From positions 41,207 to 105,206 of the forward strand of contig CAIVQH010000040.1 in assembly GCA_903907995.1 (NCBI GenBank): a stretch of DNA of 64,000 bases, in the 5' to 3' direction. The position numbers were made by a program, and so were the translations under genes. The notes under the pieces are model-generated. The model was given only the letters and a program-made list of their open reading frames with translations. It was not told the DNA's origin and ran no database searches. Shown here in pieces: positions 43,101-50,788 of the stretch (positions are counted from its first letter, which is position 1; each line of letters begins with the position of its first letter). The stretch is from an uncultured Verrucomicrobiota bacterium. Its GTDB lineage: Bacteria > Verrucomicrobiota > Verrucomicrobiia > Limisphaerales > UBA9464.

Positions 43101-43786
43101 TCGTGTTTGGCACCGGCGTGGATACCAACGGCATGTTGCTGGACAACAGCAGCACCGATCCGCACTACCTCCTCTCCGCCAGCGCGGACGCGAACTATCC
43201 CGGCCCCGACGCCTTCGTCGTGATCGACGGCCAGTTCCCGATCGGCCCCTGGGTAGCGAGCGGTCCGAATTCCAAGTGGATCGCCCCGCTGGATGACCAG
43301 ACCTCCGGCAACGCCGGCGGTTCCTATACCTACACCACCGCGTTTGACCTCACCGGCATCGATGCGAGCACGTTCCAGATCGTCGGCGGCTGGGCGACGG
43401 ACAACGGCGGCACCGACATCCTGCTCAACGGCGTGAGCCTGGGCCTGGTCAACACGGTGCAGTTCGCCAGCTTCACCCCGTTCAAGATCACCGGCGGATT
43501 CCTCCCCGGAAAGAACACCTTGGACTTCGTGGTGAACAACGAGGGCACTTCCTCATCACCCACCGGTCTCCGCGTGGATCTCAAAGCGTACCTCAACCTC
43601 GATCCGAAGCTGTCCGTCACCGCCACCGGCGGGAACGTCACTGTCTCCTGGAGCAACGCCAGCCCCTGCCAGACCTTGCAGTCGGCGCCGTCTGTGACCG
43701 GCCCGTGGACGGACCTGCCTGCGGCGACGAGCCCGTACGCGGTGCCCGCCGGCCCGACGCAGTTCTTCCGCATCCTGAGCCCGTAA
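40115..43786 (+). CDS. Mosaic secreted protein with Ig-like and duplicated beta modules
   Basis: 1223 aa with a signal peptide (LGLAVALAAAFSLATQGQ). A jelly-roll-like module starting NPSFETDTF (about 37-195) recurs at about 485-640 (NPSFEADTF...). Three Ig-like domains follow the pattern 'APxI...P.S..V..G..V.FSV.A......Y.W..NG..I.GAT...Y...' (about 395-480, 645-725 and 905-985). Another pair of modules, with FPIGPW.A..P.SKWI.P, is repeated at about 730-900 and 990-1150. The C-terminus has the FFRILSP tail with LQSAPSVTGPW. The whole looks like a surface carbohydrate-binding or adhesion protein; no catalytic residues are seen. Confidence 0.8.
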   Translation: MNPPNTHTSPSYGAKLGLAVALAAAFSLATQGQTIPNPSFETDTFTVSPGYVSGNAAITGWAATLPGHAGLNPATDNVFANNGTIPNGKNVAFLESTADGASALSSTISGLTVGTKYKLTFRANASTNQTPNVHVAIDGQEILFVQIHPSGAGSPYTYLATEFTAAAASQTLALTNDAVPNNGDTSSTLLVDDFAIAPSSNRWATAAWTGDADSGVDANFFYTHAYNFGSGNSPVINGITFTGVGGGNPNVPGSFSTTLLGNVFNGDNNDITAGTDASVGLATDFVYGGTVTTGNNQAITIKGLVAGRDYVATIYTFGWETPDETSRWATFNVGGDRLTINQDALGNNAGQRITYSYTADSTGNVTIQYAPLDNTGQSIHTYGFSNREAVSRNVAPAITQDPASTTVSEGVAVTFSVSATAIPTATYAWRYKGNPINGATNATYTIPAVATTDAGNYDVIVTNPLGSVPSKVAKLTVGVAMVNPSFEADTFTVFPGYVSGNGPITGWDSLPNHGINPGGGSPFADNGTIPNGAQVAFMQGDGVLSQTVAGLTPNAQYYLHYYENARGGNLPYLAARIASNTVVPAHLVTSVGGANPYHEIYSDVFAATDTTQLLEFVKSNPLGGDTTALVDNVALVAIPAGTAPVVTTDPSPASTSVGGSATFTTHAIGSLPLSYVWLKNGTPIDGQTGPTLTLTGVQKPDDTDYSVRVTNGAGTVTSASAHLTVFEPIADLYNTGVDDHRTLVANAAADPHYTLIQSDDPAFAGPQSFVINDNAFPIGPWLATTPDSKWIGPRADANNGNLPGNYTYRTMFNVGDRDPSTVIIVGRWLTDNTGVDVLVNGVSVTNVPLSSSFTAWTTFTLATTNATFKQGTNTIDFVMNNAPPAGPAGIRVEYTLTNLRIPPGVAPSILSSPVSQQVAIGDTVSLSASAKGSAPLTYQWFKNGQPVQGATNLTLGFTNVTSAVSGIYTLTVSNPTGTATTDPASVCVSLQPLTGIVFGTGVDTNGMLLDNSSTDPHYLLSASADANYPGPDAFVVIDGQFPIGPWVASGPNSKWIAPLDDQTSGNAGGSYTYTTAFDLTGIDASTFQIVGGWATDNGGTDILLNGVSLGLVNTVQFASFTPFKITGGFLPGKNTLDFVVNNEGTSSSPTGLRVDLKAYLNLDPKLSVTATGGNVTVSWSNASPCQTLQSAPSVTGPWTDLPAATSPYAVPAGPTQFFRILSP

Positions 43787-43829
43787 GCCGGGCAGGCGCT
43801 TCAGCGGGCAACCGCCACCGTTCACCAAG

Positions 43830-43862
43830 GAAGCCGGGGAGCAATCCCCGGCTTCTCTTTTG
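43830..43862 (+). terminator. Rho-independent terminator (bidirectional)
   Basis: GAAGCCGGGGA, GCAA loop, TCCCCGGCTTC, then TCTTTTG; 43 bases after the mosaic gene and 25 before the end of the converging acyltransferase gene. Confidence 0.88.
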
Positions 43863-43886
43863 TCCGGAAGCCGCGACTGATCGTGT

Positions 43887-45191
43887 TCAACCCACGGTCC
43901 CGGGCTTCAAGGCGCTCGATGTCTTGCCATTCCACAGTCGGCCGAGGCGGGTGCGCAGCCACGGTGCAATGACGCGCTCCCGACGACGGCCGTTCAGGAC
44001 CCAGCCAACCCAGGTGGAGCGCACGAAAAGGTCGTAGGTCAGCAGCGAGAGGCCGATGGTGCTGAGAGTGATGAAAGCGAGCTTGAGCGACCAGTGCAGC
44101 GGCACCTCCGCGACCGCCACCTGCAGCCAGATCACCACCGGCAGGTGGAACAGGTACATCCAGTAGGAGGAGTCGGCGATGTAGCGCACGAACGCATTGG
44201 GCCGCGCGCACAGCTTTCGGAAGACGCCAATAGTCAGCAGGGCGAGCGACCACATGGTCAGGGCGTAGCCCACGGCATGGGCCAGATGCGCCGCCAGGTA
44301 ATGGGGATGTCCCGGGTCGCCCTGGAGGTCACCCAGCAGCAGCACGGTAATGATACCCAGGCCCGCCATGATCCAGCGGGGCAGCGTGAGCCGCGTGAGC
44401 TGGGAAATCAGTTCACCCTGCCGATGCAACAGCCAGCCCAGAAGGAAGAAGCCGCCGTAGATGGCGAGCGGCGGAAGTTGCGGGACCAGCGACTGGTCCG
44501 GCGTGTCCAGGCCCCAGAACCGCATGAACCAGAGCGCCGCCGCCGTCGGCAGCGCGAGCAGCACCGGGGAGACCGGGGATTTTGCCAGCCAGGCGACCAG
44601 TGCATCCGTCCGACGCATGATCATGGCGCCCCCTGGGCCGGTGACCCGGAGCAATCCCCGCACGACGAGCGTCAGTGTCGTGATCAGCGCCAGGTAGTAG
44701 AGGAACCAGAGATGTGAGCCGGCAAAGAGCCCCTGGGGAAGGATGGAGAGGCTTTGGAAGCCGCCCCGCAGACCGGCCAGGATATCGACGGGGCCGCGGA
44801 GACTGGCGGAACCCATGATCCAGCCCGACACGACCAGCGGGTGCAGGATGAACCAGCCCACGACAAACGGCACCCCGATCCGCAGCAGACGGGAGCGCAC
44901 GAAACCGCCCGCACCCTTGCGCTGAAAGGTCAGGTGGCTGAGGAACCCAGCGAGCAGGAAGAACGTGGCCATGCGGAAGGAGTGGCTGACGGTCATGAAC
45001 ACCGACACCAGCGGGCTGGTCGAGATGTCCTGAACCGCCCAGCCCACGAAGACCGGCATGAACGACAGGCACGCGTGGAACACGATGCCGAGGACGAGCG
45101 CAAAGGCCCGGGTCGCATCGAGGTAGTCCAGCCGGAAGTTCTCCGGGCCGGGCGAAGCGACCAATTTGGTTGGGGGAAGAGATGGATTCAT
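43887..45191 (-). CDS. OpgC/MdoC-like membrane acyltransferase (acyltransferase 3)
   Basis: 434 aa from the ATG at 45191, about 10 membrane helices. FRLDYLDATRAFALVLGIVFHACLSF, SFRMATFFLLAGFLSH, RIGVPFVVGWF, SHLWFLYYLALITTL and YWMYLFHLPVV follow the order of glucan succinyltransferase OpgC and the wider acyltransferase-3 family. The H of the first helix (VFHACLSF) is the conserved catalytic residue. It probably acylates a periplasmic or surface glycan. The CIA30-like gene lies 27 bases upstream on the same strand, so the two form a short operon. Confidence 0.85.
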   Translation of the reverse strand: MNPSLPPTKLVASPGPENFRLDYLDATRAFALVLGIVFHACLSFMPVFVGWAVQDISTSPLVSVFMTVSHSFRMATFFLLAGFLSHLTFQRKGAGGFVRSRLLRIGVPFVVGWFILHPLVVSGWIMGSASLRGPVDILAGLRGGFQSLSILPQGLFAGSHLWFLYYLALITTLTLVVRGLLRVTGPGGAMIMRRTDALVAWLAKSPVSPVLLALPTAAALWFMRFWGLDTPDQSLVPQLPPLAIYGGFFLLGWLLHRQGELISQLTRLTLPRWIMAGLGIITVLLLGDLQGDPGHPHYLAAHLAHAVGYALTMWSLALLTIGVFRKLCARPNAFVRYIADSSYWMYLFHLPVVIWLQVAVAEVPLHWSLKLAFITLSTIGLSLLTYDLFVRSTWVGWVLNGRRRERVIAPWLRTRLGRLWNGKTSSALKPGTVG

Positions 45192-45218
45192 GGTGATCAC
45201 GGCGGGAAGCAACAGGGG

Positions 45219-45836
45219 TCAGTAGAAGCCGATTTCATCCACGGCGTACTCGAACGAATCCCTGGCCACGCCGAACGAGACCAGATTCACGCTGGTGATG
45301 GATTTCAGGTTGAGCGCGGTCTGCTCCGACCACGCGCGCTTCATCTCCTTAAACGGGATGCGCACCTCCTGGAATTCGCCCCGCTTCCCGGCGATTGGCG
45401 CGCCCGAGTGATAATCAAAGTTTTGGACGTCGGCACTGCCCACCTGAACGATCAGCGTTCCCTTGGTCACCTTGACGCGCAGCCGGACGCCCTCGTAGCC
45501 GGACAAGTCCTTCGGTTTCCCGTCCGCCGAAAGCGGGGACACCTCGCTGATGAACGCGGGAACGCCGCGTCCCGGCACCAGGTCGCCTTTGACCGTGAGC
45601 ACGCCGTTCTCGCATTTCTGGGTTGCCTGCGACTTGCTGCCGGCGGCCTTGTCGTCGACCAGGAGCCGTTCGACGCCGTTCCGGTTGGTCTTCAAATCCG
45701 AGTAGTCATCGAGCAACAGCGGCGCGACCGCAGGCGCCGCCGCCATCGAGGCAAAGGTGATCAGCGCGGCGAGCCAGGCTGTGGCCAGCGGGGCGCGGCG
45801 GGTTTTCAGGCAGGATGGAAGCAATGGTCGGTTCAT
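45219..45836 (-). CDS. Secreted CIA30-like domain protein
   Basis: 205 aa from the ATG at 45836. The leader (LATAWLAALITFASMAAAPAVA) is a signal peptide. The body has DDYSDL at the start, VSPLSADGKPKDLSGYEGVRLRVK, and ends VSFGVARDSFEYAVDEIGFY, the jelly-roll layout of CIA30/NADH-oxidoreductase assembly-like domains. Bacterial exported members often sit beside glycan genes and may bind sugars. It precedes the OpgC-like acyltransferase, so the pair may work on the same surface glycan (inference). Confidence 0.72.
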   Translation of the reverse strand: MNRPLLPSCLKTRRAPLATAWLAALITFASMAAAPAVAPLLLDDYSDLKTNRNGVERLLVDDKAAGSKSQATQKCENGVLTVKGDLVPGRGVPAFISEVSPLSADGKPKDLSGYEGVRLRVKVTKGTLIVQVGSADVQNFDYHSGAPIAGKRGEFQEVRIPFKEMKRAWSEQTALNLKSITSVNLVSFGVARDSFEYAVDEIGFY

Positions 45837-45989
45837 GATGAAGTTCTCTGGTTTTGCAGCATTTGTCGGGTCATTCCGGAACCCGCCGGCTCGTGGTGAG
45901 GCCCGGTCGTGGGATGGCATGACATTTCGCCTGTAGGTGGCCGAATCCGGGCGTCCGGTGACAAAATTTCTTCCGGGGCCGGCGCGGTG

Positions 45990-46150
45990 GGTGGAGGTTG
46001 AACACTCGCGTGCCTCTTTTCATCGTGACCCGCCGCTGACCTCGGAGGGAAAGCTGGCTACGATGAACGGACGTCCCAATTCGCCCGCGCTCTCATGCAC
46101 GAGGTCAGTCACGATGAAAAGATGCGGCCGATTGTTCACCGAGGCTCGCT
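45990..46150. repeat. Imperfect dispersed repeat around TTTTCATCGTGA
   Basis: TTTTCATCGTGACCCGCCGC at 46018 on one side and GTCACGATGAAAAGATGCGG at 46108 on the other form an inverted pair in the 356-base gap between the divergent genes. A related motif, GTTCATCGTGGTCAGCCGC, occurs near 55335. No gene is seen here. Confidence 0.5.
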
Positions 46151-46192
46151 CGGGCTTTGCATCCACCACTACAAATGCCAGCATGGCGGGGC

Positions 46193-47638
46193 ATGAACGC
46201 CCGGACCCTCACCCTTGCCCTGCTCGCCGGAATCGCCGGAATCGCCGCTTTCGCCGCCGGTGCCGCCGGTGCTCCCGCCAACTGGCCCGCCTTTCGCGGT
46301 CCCAACAGCGCCGGCGTCTCGCCGGAGGCGCATCCGCCGGTGAAGATCGGGCCGACCAACGGCGTGCTCTGGTCCGCGGAAATTCCCTGGTCGCCTTCCT
46401 CCCCGAGCGTCTGGGGGGACCGCATTTTCCTCACCACGTTCAACGACGGCAAGCTGGAGACCCGGGCCTACTCGACGCATGACGGCCGCCTGCTGTGGAC
46501 GCGGGTCGCGCCGACCACAAAACTCGAGGAGTACTACATGACCGAGGGCAGCCCGGCCTCCTCCACCCCGATCACGGATGGCAAGGTGGTGGTGAGCTAT
46601 TTCGGCTCGTTCGGCCTCATCGCCTACGACATGGATGGCAAGGAGCTCTGGCAGTTCCGGCTGCCCATGGCCGAGACGGCGGGCAATTTCGGCTCAGGCA
46701 CCTCGCCCCTGCTGGTCGGCAAGCGGGTGATCCTCAACCGCGATCTGCGGGCCGGCTCGTCCATCCTCGCAGTGGATCTGAAGTCCGGGGCGAAGCTCTG
46801 GGAGACGATCCGCCCGGAATCGCTCACGAGCTACGGCAGCCCGATCCTCTGGAAGCATGACGGCCTCGAGGAAGTCATCATGGCCGGCGCGCTCACCCTG
46901 AAGGCGTACGATCCCGCCACCGGCGCGGAACGCTGGGTCGTGACCGGCCTGCCCAGCTACACCTGCACCACCCCCGTGGTCGGCGACGGACTCCTGTTCT
47001 TCGCCGGCTGGTCACCGGGCAAGGCCGACTCGCCGTGGCCCAGCTGGGACAGCGTCGTCGAAAAGCAGGACAAGAACGGTGACGGCAAGATTTCCGTGGA
47101 GGAGTACGACGCCGGTCCCGCGTGGTTCAAGGCGCAGGATGTGGATGGCGACGGCTTCCTGACGCGCAAGGATTGGGACCAGATCGGCGGCCTGATGAAG
47201 CGCGGCGAAAACGTGCTGCTCGCCATCAAGCCCGGCGGCCACGGTGACGTGACCGCCACCCATGTCGTCTGGAAGGCGACCAAGGGCCTGCCCTACGTGC
47301 CCTGCCCGTTGCATTACGACGGCCGCGTCTATCTCGTGAAGGATGGCGGCATGGTCTCCTCCTTCGACGCGAAGACCGGCAGGGCCTTCTACACCCAGGA
47401 GCGGCTGCCCGCACAGGGCGCCTATTATGCCTCGCCCGTCGCGGCGGATGGGCACCTCTACTTTGCGTCGCTGCAGGGCAAGCTCACGGTGGTGAACGCC
47501 GGCGGCGACAAGCCCGAGGTGCTGCACGAGGCCGACTTCGGCGAACGCATCTCCGCGACGCCCGCGCTCGTGGGCGACCGCCTCTACCTGCGCACCAAGA
47601 CCAGGCTCATGGCCTTCGGCGGCGAAGTGACCCGGTAA
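46193..47638 (+). CDS. PQQ-type beta-propeller protein with inserted EF-hands
   Basis: 481 aa from the ATG at 46193, with a signal peptide (LALLAGIAGIAAFAAGAAGA). Propeller repeats resembling PQQ-binding quinoprotein blades (WPAFRGPNSAGVSPE, VWGDRIFLTTFNDGKLETRAYSTHDG RLLW and so on) run from 35 to the end. Between blades, about 285-325, are two EF-hand loops DKNGDGKISVEEY and DVDGDGFLTRKDW. The dehydrogenase catalytic region of methanol dehydrogenase is not recognisable, so enzymatic activity is unsure; it may bind calcium or simply be a scaffold. It is a single gene after a divergent gap. Confidence 0.85.
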   Translation: MNARTLTLALLAGIAGIAAFAAGAAGAPANWPAFRGPNSAGVSPEAHPPVKIGPTNGVLWSAEIPWSPSSPSVWGDRIFLTTFNDGKLETRAYSTHDGRLLWTRVAPTTKLEEYYMTEGSPASSTPITDGKVVVSYFGSFGLIAYDMDGKELWQFRLPMAETAGNFGSGTSPLLVGKRVILNRDLRAGSSILAVDLKSGAKLWETIRPESLTSYGSPILWKHDGLEEVIMAGALTLKAYDPATGAERWVVTGLPSYTCTTPVVGDGLLFFAGWSPGKADSPWPSWDSVVEKQDKNGDGKISVEEYDAGPAWFKAQDVDGDGFLTRKDWDQIGGLMKRGENVLLAIKPGGHGDVTATHVVWKATKGLPYVPCPLHYDGRVYLVKDGGMVSSFDAKTGRAFYTQERLPAQGAYYASPVAADGHLYFASLQGKLTVVNAGGDKPEVLHEADFGERISATPALVGDRLYLRTKTRLMAFGGEVTR

Positions 47639-47649
47639 TTGTTCAAAGT

Positions 47650-47730
47650 CTTAATCTTAATCATAATCTTACTCTTAATCGCTGAAAATGTGCCACTGGG
47701 ATTAAGATTAAGATTAGGATTAGGATTAAG
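47650..47730. repeat. Inverted array of GATTAA/CTTAAT hexamers
   Basis: 31-base arms at 47650-47680 and 47700-47730 made of CTTAAT and (A/G)GATTA units form a near-perfect hairpin around 19 bases. It is strikingly AT-rich against its GC-rich surroundings and resembles telomere-type hexamers. It separates two genes and could terminate transcription. Confidence 0.85.
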
Positions 47731-47750
47731 ACGCTTCCTTTTTCCCTCCC

Positions 47751-48515
47751 TTGCTTCCGGATTTCACCCCGCTTCAGTGGCTGCTGGCCGCGCTGGCAGC
47801 GACCGGCATCGGTGTGTCCAAGAGCGGGCTGCCGGGCATCAGCCTGCTGCACGTGGTGATCTTCGCGCAGCTCTTCCCCGGGCAGGCCTCGACCGGCGTG
47901 GTGCTGCCGATGCTGATCTGCGGTGACATCGGGGCGGTGCTGCTCTTCCGGCGGAACGCCCAGTGGCCGCATGTGTTCCGCACGCTGCCACCGGCGGTGA
48001 TCGGCGTGGCCATCGGGTGGGCCATCATGCGCTGGGCACAGCAGGCGCACGTGCCGGCGGCGAAGTTCAACCCCGTCATTGGCGGCATTGTGCTTGGGCT
48101 CGCCCTGGTGCAGCTCGGGCGCAACTGGAAACCCAACCTCTTCGCCCATGTGCCGCACACGCACGGCTTCGCCTGGACCATGGGCCTGATTGCCGGCACC
48201 ACCACGATGCTCGCGAACGCCGCCGGCCCGGTGATGGGCCTCTACCTCTTGGCGGTGGCGTTGCCCAAGGAGGCCTTCGTCGGCACCGGCGCGTGGTTTT
48301 TCCTCCTCATCAACTGCATCAAGGTGCCCTTCAGCGCGCAGCTCGGGCTCATCAACGGCTCCTCGCTCGCCTTCAATTCGCTGCTGGTGCCGCTCATCCT
48401 GCTCGGGTTGTTCCTCGGCAAGTTCGTCGTGGCGCGGCTGCCGCAAAAGTGGTTCGACACGCTGATCCTCGTGTTTGCTCTCTTCGCCTCGGCTAAACTG
48501 CTGGGCGCTTTCTGA
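47751..48515 (+). CDS. TauE/SafE-family (TSUP) membrane permease
   Basis: 254 aa from a TTG at 47751. There are about eight hydrophobic segments. The family motif is present twice in diverged form (VSKSGLPGISLLHVVIFAQ, where the first-helix 'GF.kTGlPg' signature is clear, and GLIAGTTTMLANAAGPVMGLYLL). TSUP proteins export sulfite or organosulfonates, or take up anions. The substrate here is unknown because no sulfur genes are nearby. The AT-rich hexamer array lies just before the start and blocks any upstream leader. Confidence 0.88.
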   Translation: MLPDFTPLQWLLAALAATGIGVSKSGLPGISLLHVVIFAQLFPGQASTGVVLPMLICGDIGAVLLFRRNAQWPHVFRTLPPAVIGVAIGWAIMRWAQQAHVPAAKFNPVIGGIVLGLALVQLGRNWKPNLFAHVPHTHGFAWTMGLIAGTTTMLANAAGPVMGLYLLAVALPKEAFVGTGAWFFLLINCIKVPFSAQLGLINGSSLAFNSLLVPLILLGLFLGKFVVARLPQKWFDTLILVFALFASAKLLGAF

Positions 48516-48650
48516 ACGCGGTGGGCATCCAAGACATACGGCAAAAAGCCACTTCACCCTGAGTGGCCAGCCGTTCGCCCCGGTTCTCCGGTGTTTCCCG
48601 TCGTGCCGATGGTAGCGGAGGGATTGGCATCACAAACTGGGTCCCCTTCC

Positions 48651-50774
48651 ATGAAATCAATCAGACCCCTAACCGTATTGTCTCGTCGTCTGAAGCCCCG
48701 CTGGCCGGCTCTGCTGGCCTTGGCCATTGGCCTTGCCGGCGCTCCGGTGAAATCCCTTGCGGATCCCAGCATCGCCCGTGTCTGGGACGAGGAAATGCTC
48801 TCGGCCATCCGCATCGACAAGCCGCATCCGCCAGTGCATGCCCGCAACCTCTTTTCCGTCTCAGCCTGCATGTACGACGCCTGGGCGGCCTACGACCCCA
48901 CGGCGGTGGGCTTCGTCTTCCGCCAGAAGCTGACAGCGGCCGACGTGGCGGCGGCGCGGCGCGAGGCGATCAGTTTCGCCGCCTATCAGATGCTCAAGGA
49001 GCGTTACGCGTTGTCGGTGAACGCCGCCAAGACGCTGCCGCTGCTCGACGCCCGGCTGACCGCGCTGGGATACGACACCAACAACGTGTCCCGCGACATC
49101 ACCACCCCGGCAGGGTTGGGCAACGCCATCTACGAGGCCGTCCACAACTGGTTCATCAATGACGGTGCCTTTCAGACCAACAAGCCCGCCTATTCCGACC
49201 AGCCGGCGGCCCAGGGCGGCTACAAGTCCGTGAACGGCTTCCTGAACAGCGGGCTGAGTGGCACGCAGGATGCCGACGAGAATGGCAACACTTTCAACTC
49301 CCTGTCCGACGTGAACCACTGGCAGCCGCTGAAGGTGGCCAACGCCGAGGACCAGAACGGTCTGCCGACGGGGCCGTTGCAGGGGTTCCTCGGGCCGCAA
49401 TGGCTCGGCGAACGGCCCTTTGCGCTCCCGCACACCACGCCGGGCCTGCCGTTCATCGATCCCGGCGCGCCGCCCCGGCTCGGCACCGCCACGGCCGAAA
49501 CCTTCCGCACCCAGATCGTCGAGAACATCCGGCGCAGCAGCCAGCTCACCCCGGATGACGGTGTCACGATCGACATCTCCCCCGCTGCCTTCGGCGACAA
49601 CAGCCTGGATGGCAACGACGGCACGGGGCACGCGCTCAACCCTGTCACCGGGCAACCCTACGTGCCCAACCTGGTGAAACGCGGTGACTTTGCCCGCGTG
49701 CTGGCCGAGTTCTGGGCGGATGGCCCCAGCTCGGAAACGCCGCCCGGCCACTGGAACACCATCGCGAACGGCGTCAGCGACACGCCCGGCTTCGAGAAGC
49801 GCTTCCACGGGACCGGCCCGGTGCTCGACGATCTGGAGTGGGACGTGAAGCTCTACTTCGCGGTCAATGCCGCGGTCCACGACGCCGCCTGCACCGCGTG
49901 GTCCATCAAGCGTTACTACGACGGCTGGCGTCCGCTCAGCCCCATCCGCTACATGGGCGGACAGGGACAGTCCAGCGACCCCGGCCAGCCGTCCTACAGC
50001 ACCAACGGCCTGCCGCTCATCCCCGGCCTTATCGAGCTCGTGACCGCCGACACTGCCAAGGCGGGCGGGCGCCACGCCGGCCTGACTCCGGGCAAGATCG
50101 CACTGCTCGGCTGGCCTGGCCAGCCCGCCAATCCCACCAATTCGCACAGCGGTGTGAAGTGGCTGCACGCCGAGGACTGGACGACCTACCAGAAGAAGAC
50201 CTTCGTCACCCCTGCCTTCCCCGGCTATACCTCCGGCCACAGCACGTTCAGCCGAGCCGCCGCGGAGGTGCTCACGGAGATGACCGGCAGCAAGTTCTTC
50301 CCCGGCGGCCTGGGAACCTTCAACGCGAAGGCCGACAAGTTCCTCGCCAACGAACAGGGGCCGAGCACGGACATCCAGCTGCAGTGGGCCACCTATTATG
50401 ATGCGGCCGATCTCGCGGGGCTGTCGCGCCAGTATGGCGGCATCCATCCGCCGGTGGATGATTTCACCGGGCGGCGCACCGGCTCCGTGGCTGGCAAGGG
50501 CACGTGGGCGCTGGCCAGCCTGTTTTTTGACGGCTCGGTGGCCACCGCACCGATCCCGGTCACGCTTCGGCAAACAGCCCCCGACGAGCGCGAGGTGCGC
50601 TACGAGACCATCCGGGGACTCTACTATAAGCTTCAGTCCACCACGGACCTGGGCCAGCCGTTTACCGACGAGCCGGGCGGTTACGTGCAGGCGCTCGAGT
50701 CCTCCTACGCGAAACTGGATGCCGCGACGGGTCCGGTTAAGTATTATCGCGTCGTTCGTGCGCTCACTCCCTGA
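48651..50774 (+). CDS. Vanadium-dependent haloperoxidase-like PAP2 protein with tail
   Basis: 707 aa from the ATG at 48651. The signal peptide (WPALLALAIGLAGAPVKSLA) is followed by the helical core. Vanadate/phosphate site: the Lys-Arg motif in IKRYYDGWRPLSPIRY, SGH in PGYTSGHSTFSRA (with the catalytic His) and RxxxGxH in SRQYGGIHPPVDD. The pattern is that of bacterial VCPO-like proteins, which may be haloperoxidases or acid phosphatases. The C-terminal 70 residues (LYYKLQSTTDLG...KYYRVVRAL) are the shared secreted tail. The next gene, DoxX-like, starts 14 bases downstream, so the two may form an operon. Confidence 0.88.
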   Translation: MKSIRPLTVLSRRLKPRWPALLALAIGLAGAPVKSLADPSIARVWDEEMLSAIRIDKPHPPVHARNLFSVSACMYDAWAAYDPTAVGFVFRQKLTAADVAAARREAISFAAYQMLKERYALSVNAAKTLPLLDARLTALGYDTNNVSRDITTPAGLGNAIYEAVHNWFINDGAFQTNKPAYSDQPAAQGGYKSVNGFLNSGLSGTQDADENGNTFNSLSDVNHWQPLKVANAEDQNGLPTGPLQGFLGPQWLGERPFALPHTTPGLPFIDPGAPPRLGTATAETFRTQIVENIRRSSQLTPDDGVTIDISPAAFGDNSLDGNDGTGHALNPVTGQPYVPNLVKRGDFARVLAEFWADGPSSETPPGHWNTIANGVSDTPGFEKRFHGTGPVLDDLEWDVKLYFAVNAAVHDAACTAWSIKRYYDGWRPLSPIRYMGGQGQSSDPGQPSYSTNGLPLIPGLIELVTADTAKAGGRHAGLTPGKIALLGWPGQPANPTNSHSGVKWLHAEDWTTYQKKTFVTPAFPGYTSGHSTFSRAAAEVLTEMTGSKFFPGGLGTFNAKADKFLANEQGPSTDIQLQWATYYDAADLAGLSRQYGGIHPPVDDFTGRRTGSVAGKGTWALASLFFDGSVATAPIPVTLRQTAPDEREVRYETIRGLYYKLQSTTDLGQPFTDEPGGYVQALESSYAKLDAATGPVKYYRVVRALTP

Positions 50775-50788
50775 GCCGGCGGACGGGT

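Noticed and set aside
40670..43165. Minus-strand frame of 831 residues opposite the mosaic protein
   Set aside because: Shadow of GC-rich codons; the plus frame has clear Ig-like domains.
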